NCBI RefSeq assembly: GCF_002077945.1
Contig: NZ_LVYD01000041.1
Span: 186,001 to 250,000 of the forward strand
Direction of reading: 5' to 3'
Origin: Niastella vici
GTDB lineage: Bacteria; Bacteroidota; Bacteroidia; Chitinophagales; Chitinophagaceae
DNA length: 64,000 bases
In this document: positions 61,376-64,000 of the stretch, in pieces
How positions within the stretch are numbered: position 1 is the first letter of the stretch
Layout of the letters: each line of letters starts with the position of its first letter
Position numbers and translations under genes: made by a program
The notes under the pieces: model-generated
What the model saw: only the letters and a program-made list of their open reading frames with translations
The model's database searches: none
Told to the model about the DNA's origin: nothing

Positions 61376-61427
61376 CTATGGCAAAATTTTCATTAAAACA
61401 TGCCGTACAATGAAAATTTTGCCATAG
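61376..61427. repeat. Perfect 19-bp inverted repeat
   Basis: Arms 61376-61394 (starts CTATGGCAAAATTTTC) and 61409-61427 (ends GAAAATTTTGCCATAG) match without error around a 14-base loop. It lies between the divergent tatD-type and lipoprotein genes. It could be a large regulatory hairpin or a protein-binding site. Confidence 0.9.
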
Positions 61428-61465
61428 TAAGATCCATCTGGCCAAAACCCAATTAATATTCGCAG

Positions 61466-62374
61466 ATGAAAACTATATCAAAACTTACCGGGTTACTGGT
61501 AACGGTACTGGTTACCACACTTGTTTTGTGGGCCTGTAAAAAGCAGGATGATGCTTCTGGAACGGCCGACAGGGAAGAGTTTGCCTCAGTTTCATCTGAA
61601 TCTGATGCTGCCGCCGAAGTGGTTTTTGATGATGTTTTTAATAACGTAATGGGCGTCAGCAGCGAGGTAGCTATTGGCGGAACCGGCGTTTTTGGAAGGG
61701 TCGACGTAAGCAGCAGCTCTAATGGTAACCGCATTGATGGAGTAGATTCCATCACCTGCTATGTAGTGACTACCAAACAGTTAAGCACTTCAACCCGCTT
61801 TCCTTTACAAATAACCATCGACTTTGGCAGCGGCTGTATTGGCAAAGATGGCAGAACCCGCAAAGGCAGGATCATTGTTTTGTATACCGGTCACCTCGGC
61901 ACCTCAGGCAATTCGGCCACGGCCTCCTTTGATGGCTTTTATTTAGATAACATTAAAGTAGAAGGCACCTATAAGCTCACCAATACCGGCACAACCGGCC
62001 AAAAAAGTTATACCATACAGATTATCAATGCCAAATTAAGCAATTCCAACGGCGATTATATTCAATGGAGCAGTGAAAAAACGATAACCCAGATAGAAGG
62101 CGGGGCCACTCCCCTACTGGCGCTTGACGATGTGTACAATATAACCGGCGGGGCCAGCGGCGCGGTTTCGGCCGGTAACAAATACTTTCAATGGTCAACC
62201 GTCATTACAGCCGCCCTCCGCAAAAAATTCGGCTGCCGGTGGATCACCCTCGGGACCCTCAGTTTAAAGAAAGGAAATGACGCTGTGGCAGTGCTCGACT
62301 ACGGTCCGGGCACCTGCGATAACAAGGCAAGTTTCACGGTAAATGGGGTGTCTCACGAAATAACTTTGCATTAA
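61466..62374 (+). CDS. Putative lipoprotein, function unknown
   Basis: A 302-residue exported protein with signal ending TLVLWACKKQ (lipobox Cys at 24). An acidic stretch (about 30-50) is followed by a beta-rich body with pattern ITIDFGSGCIGKDGRTRKGRIIV, seen in other Bacteroidota lipoproteins of unknown role, and a second related segment (LDYGPGTCDNKASFTVNG) at the end. Four Cys in the mature part could form disulphides. No function is suggested by the neighbours. Confidence 0.8.
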   Translation: MKTISKLTGLLVTVLVTTLVLWACKKQDDASGTADREEFASVSSESDAAAEVVFDDVFNNVMGVSSEVAIGGTGVFGRVDVSSSSNGNRIDGVDSITCYVVTTKQLSTSTRFPLQITIDFGSGCIGKDGRTRKGRIIVLYTGHLGTSGNSATASFDGFYLDNIKVEGTYKLTNTGTTGQKSYTIQIINAKLSNSNGDYIQWSSEKTITQIEGGATPLLALDDVYNITGGASGAVSAGNKYFQWSTVITAALRKKFGCRWITLGTLSLKKGNDAVAVLDYGPGTCDNKASFTVNGVSHEITLH

Positions 62375-62426
62375 TCAAAAAAGTTTATACCTTTAAGTCA
62401 GTTTTCATAGGGTACGGATTAAAAAC

Positions 62427-62459
62427 GGGCCAGGGTGTCTACCCAGGCCCAACTTTTTT
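62427..62459 (+). terminator. Terminator after the lipoprotein gene
   Basis: Stem GGGCC-A-GGGT / ACCC-A-GGCCC with one A/A mismatch, followed by AACTTTTTTT. Confidence 0.8.
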
Positions 62460-62513
62460 TAAGGACATACTGTCGCAAAATCCGGTTATTTCTACCCTTA
62501 TTTTACCGCTTTT

Positions 62514-63155
62514 TTATCCTCTTATTGCTTCAAAACGGAAGCCTTTTTCACTAAAATATTGCAGCGTTTTTGGCAGTGCTTCCTGCAAGCGGGGAAATGC
62601 TTTCTCACTGTCATGGAAAACGATTACGGAACCCGGTTGCGCATTCCTGGTAACATTTAATGCGCAGGCTTCTGGCGTGAGCTTAAGGTCAAAATCACCG
62701 CTGAGCACATCCCACATGATTATCCTAAAATTGCTGCTAACGGGCGAATTGCGAATTCCTGTTAACAGTTTTACCTGAAAGCGCGTGATCTTTCCGTATG
62801 GAGGTCGAAACAGATTGGAGTCAATATATTTTCCAGCCGATAAAATATTTTGCAGGTACAACTCATCGGTAGCCTTCCAGCCATTCAAATGATTGAACGT
62901 ATGATTGCCTACCCGATGCCCGCCATCGAGTATTGAACGATAGATGTCGGAATGTGCGGCCACGTTCTTACCAATGCAAAAAAAAGTAGCCTTGGCGTTA
63001 TACTGCTGTAACTGGTCTAATACAAATGGAGTAACTACCGGGTGTGGACCATCGTCAAATGTGAGGTACAATGTTTTTTCTTTGACCGGAATGTCCCAAA
63101 CACAACGCGGATAAAGCTTCTTAAGCCACCATGGTGTTTTTACAAAATAAAGCAT
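62514..63155 (-). CDS. Polysaccharide deacetylase (NodB domain)
   Basis: A 213-residue carbohydrate esterase 4 type enzyme that removes acetyl groups from chitooligosaccharide- or peptidoglycan-like polymers. Motifs: LTFDDGPHP (about 30, catalytic base Asp), HTFNH (about 83, metal ligands), RPPYGK (about 118), IIMWDVLSGDF (about 147) and IVFHDSEKAF (about 180). It has no clear signal peptide but a hydrophobic N-terminus (LYFVKTPWWLKKLYP). It probably shares a transcript with the ARPP-1-like gene 34 bases upstream. Confidence 0.94.
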   Translation of the reverse strand: MLYFVKTPWWLKKLYPRCVWDIPVKEKTLYLTFDDGPHPVVTPFVLDQLQQYNAKATFFCIGKNVAAHSDIYRSILDGGHRVGNHTFNHLNGWKATDELYLQNILSAGKYIDSNLFRPPYGKITRFQVKLLTGIRNSPVSSNFRIIMWDVLSGDFDLKLTPEACALNVTRNAQPGSVIVFHDSEKAFPRLQEALPKTLQYFSEKGFRFEAIRG

Positions 63156-63189
63156 GCTATGCTATCCTCTGCAACAAAAATAACTGAAA

Positions 63190-64000
63190 TTACTGTGCGT
63201 AACCGGTAATGTGTACTACTTTCTCTTTGTACTTATACATCTTGCCATTTTTTTTAAGGTATGCTTCCTGTGTTGCTTCGCTTGTAAGTATGGGATTGAG
63301 GTATTCTTTTACTTTTTCATCTTTTATAACCGGCGTACTGCCAAAGGCGATCGCTTCTTCTATATATCCATGTAATAATGGCTGCAGCTCGCCATAAAAC
63401 AAATTATTACCGGCATATATATCACACCCTATTACTTTATCGCCGCTCATACATACAAAACCGGTTATTGTACTGTCGCTGTTCCTGAATTTTTCGGTGA
63501 AGTAACGTAAATACGCATCCTGTTCGGGCGTATATTTTTTATCGCTGCGATGGGCCAGGTAGGCTATTGTTGGTGCTTTTGTGCCGTTGCGTTCCAGTTG
63601 CGAAAATACTTCTTTCCATACCAGTACCTGGTTCTTCGATTGGTCTAACACCTTCCGCAAGGCGGGATCAGCATAATTATTGTATTGAAATTTTTTTTCT
63701 TTATCGCTCCATCGCCCTTCTTCAACACACATTACATTTATGTATTGATCTTTTGGCGAAGGGGGCAGAACCGTATCCCGGGAAACCATGCGGTCCTGCC
63801 GGCCGCCGAGAATTATTTCGCCCGAGCCTATATACACCGATTCGGATCCATTATTATTTATGCGCAACCAATGAACATTTTCCGTTGCCGCAGTTCCGCG
63901 TTCGCTGATCACTACACTACCCTTTGCCACCGCCTGGCTTAACGATACCACGCCCGGCACAACCCGGGCCTGGCCGCCAAAACCTTTTGGCCTGATGGGA
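63190..64000 (-). CDS. ARPP-1-like (DUF6569-type) protein, cut by the window end
   Basis: Minus-strand frame that stays open to the right edge of the window, so the N-terminus is missing; a GTG at 63960 is unlikely to be the start. Visible motifs (GSGEIILGGRQDRMVSRDTV, NVMCVEEGRWSD) and the C-terminal domain fit the ARPP-1/DUF6569 group, named for association with ADP-ribosyl glycohydrolase and related enzymes. The exact role is unknown. The deacetylase gene follows 34 bases downstream. Confidence 0.7.
   Translation of the reverse strand, partial: PIRPKGFGGQARVVPGVVSLSQAVAKGSVVISERGTAATENVHWLRINNNGSESVYIGSGEIILGGRQDRMVSRDTVLPPSPKDQYINVMCVEEGRWSDKEKKFQYNNYADPALRKVLDQSKNQVLVWKEVFSQLERNGTKAPTIAYLAHRSDKKYTPEQDAYLRYFTEKFRNSDSTITGFVCMSGDKVIGCDIYAGNNLFYGELQPLLHGYIEEAIAFGSTPVIKDEKVKEYLNPILTSEATQEAYLKKNGKMYKYKEKVVHITGYAQ

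Overview
The window is chromosomal DNA of a Bacteroidota bacterium, most likely a Chitinophagaceae member (Niastella/Chitinophaga type). The signs are type IX secretion C-terminal sorting domains, a GH92 mannosidase, an ECF sigma/FecR pair with STN and DUF4974-like modules, DUF1501/DUF1800 and DUF983 proteins, and repeated Bacteroidota promoters of the form TTG-N19/20-TAnnTTTG. It is ordinary core genome with one accessory-looking block at 47.5-58.9 kb. No phage, insertion sequence, CRISPR array or rRNA was seen.

Layout. 1-4.9 kb: an ABC exporter cut by the window start, a DUF983 protein and a secreted GH92 mannosidase. 5.0-12.6 kb (minus strand): a TPR sensor kinase with its LuxR-type regulator, a DUF1800/DUF1501 secreted pair and a thiolase. 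12.6-13.25 kb: a gene-free stretch with hairpins and a 55-bp tandem repeat. 13.25-18.45 kb: pyrD, a TerC-type membrane protein, rsmE, a toxin-antitoxin pair and dnaB. 18.45-19.18 kb: a 720-bp gene-free region with a cluster of DnaA-box-like 9-mers beside dnaB, a candidate replication origin. 19.2-28.5 kb (plus strand): pheT, a coiled-coil protein, zapA, rny, rplS, tatA, gatA and a lytic transglycosylase. 28.5-34.1 kb (minus): pabB coupled to an acidic low-complexity protein, purA and a bifunctional (p)ppGpp enzyme. 34.3-47.5 kb: tRNA-Leu, a universal stress protein, trigger factor, an ArsR regulator, a very large subtilase with a T9SS tail, an EamA exporter, a PepSY membrane protein and an HExxH-type protein.

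47.5-58.9 kb is the most interesting part. A minus-strand operon (ECF sigma, membrane-bound TPR anti-sigma-like protein, DUF3820) diverges from a plus-strand run: lipoprotein, PKD/outer-membrane-barrel protein, TPR-CHAT caspase-like protease, a second ECF sigma, FecR, and an STN protein ending in an outer-membrane-like domain. A GGGTATTC-N9-CGTGTA motif with identical spacing lies before the second sigma gene and again before the methyltransferase that follows, so it is probably that sigma factor's own promoter. I read the block as a cell-envelope signalling system with two sigma switches and a CHAT protease. It lacks the usual SusC-type receptor.

58.9-64 kb: a fatty-acid desaturase, tRNA-Ser, a TatD nuclease, a lipoprotein preceded by a perfect 19-bp inverted repeat, a NodB-type deacetylase and an ARPP-1-like protein cut by the window end. 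All functions come from reading sequence motifs; no database search was run.
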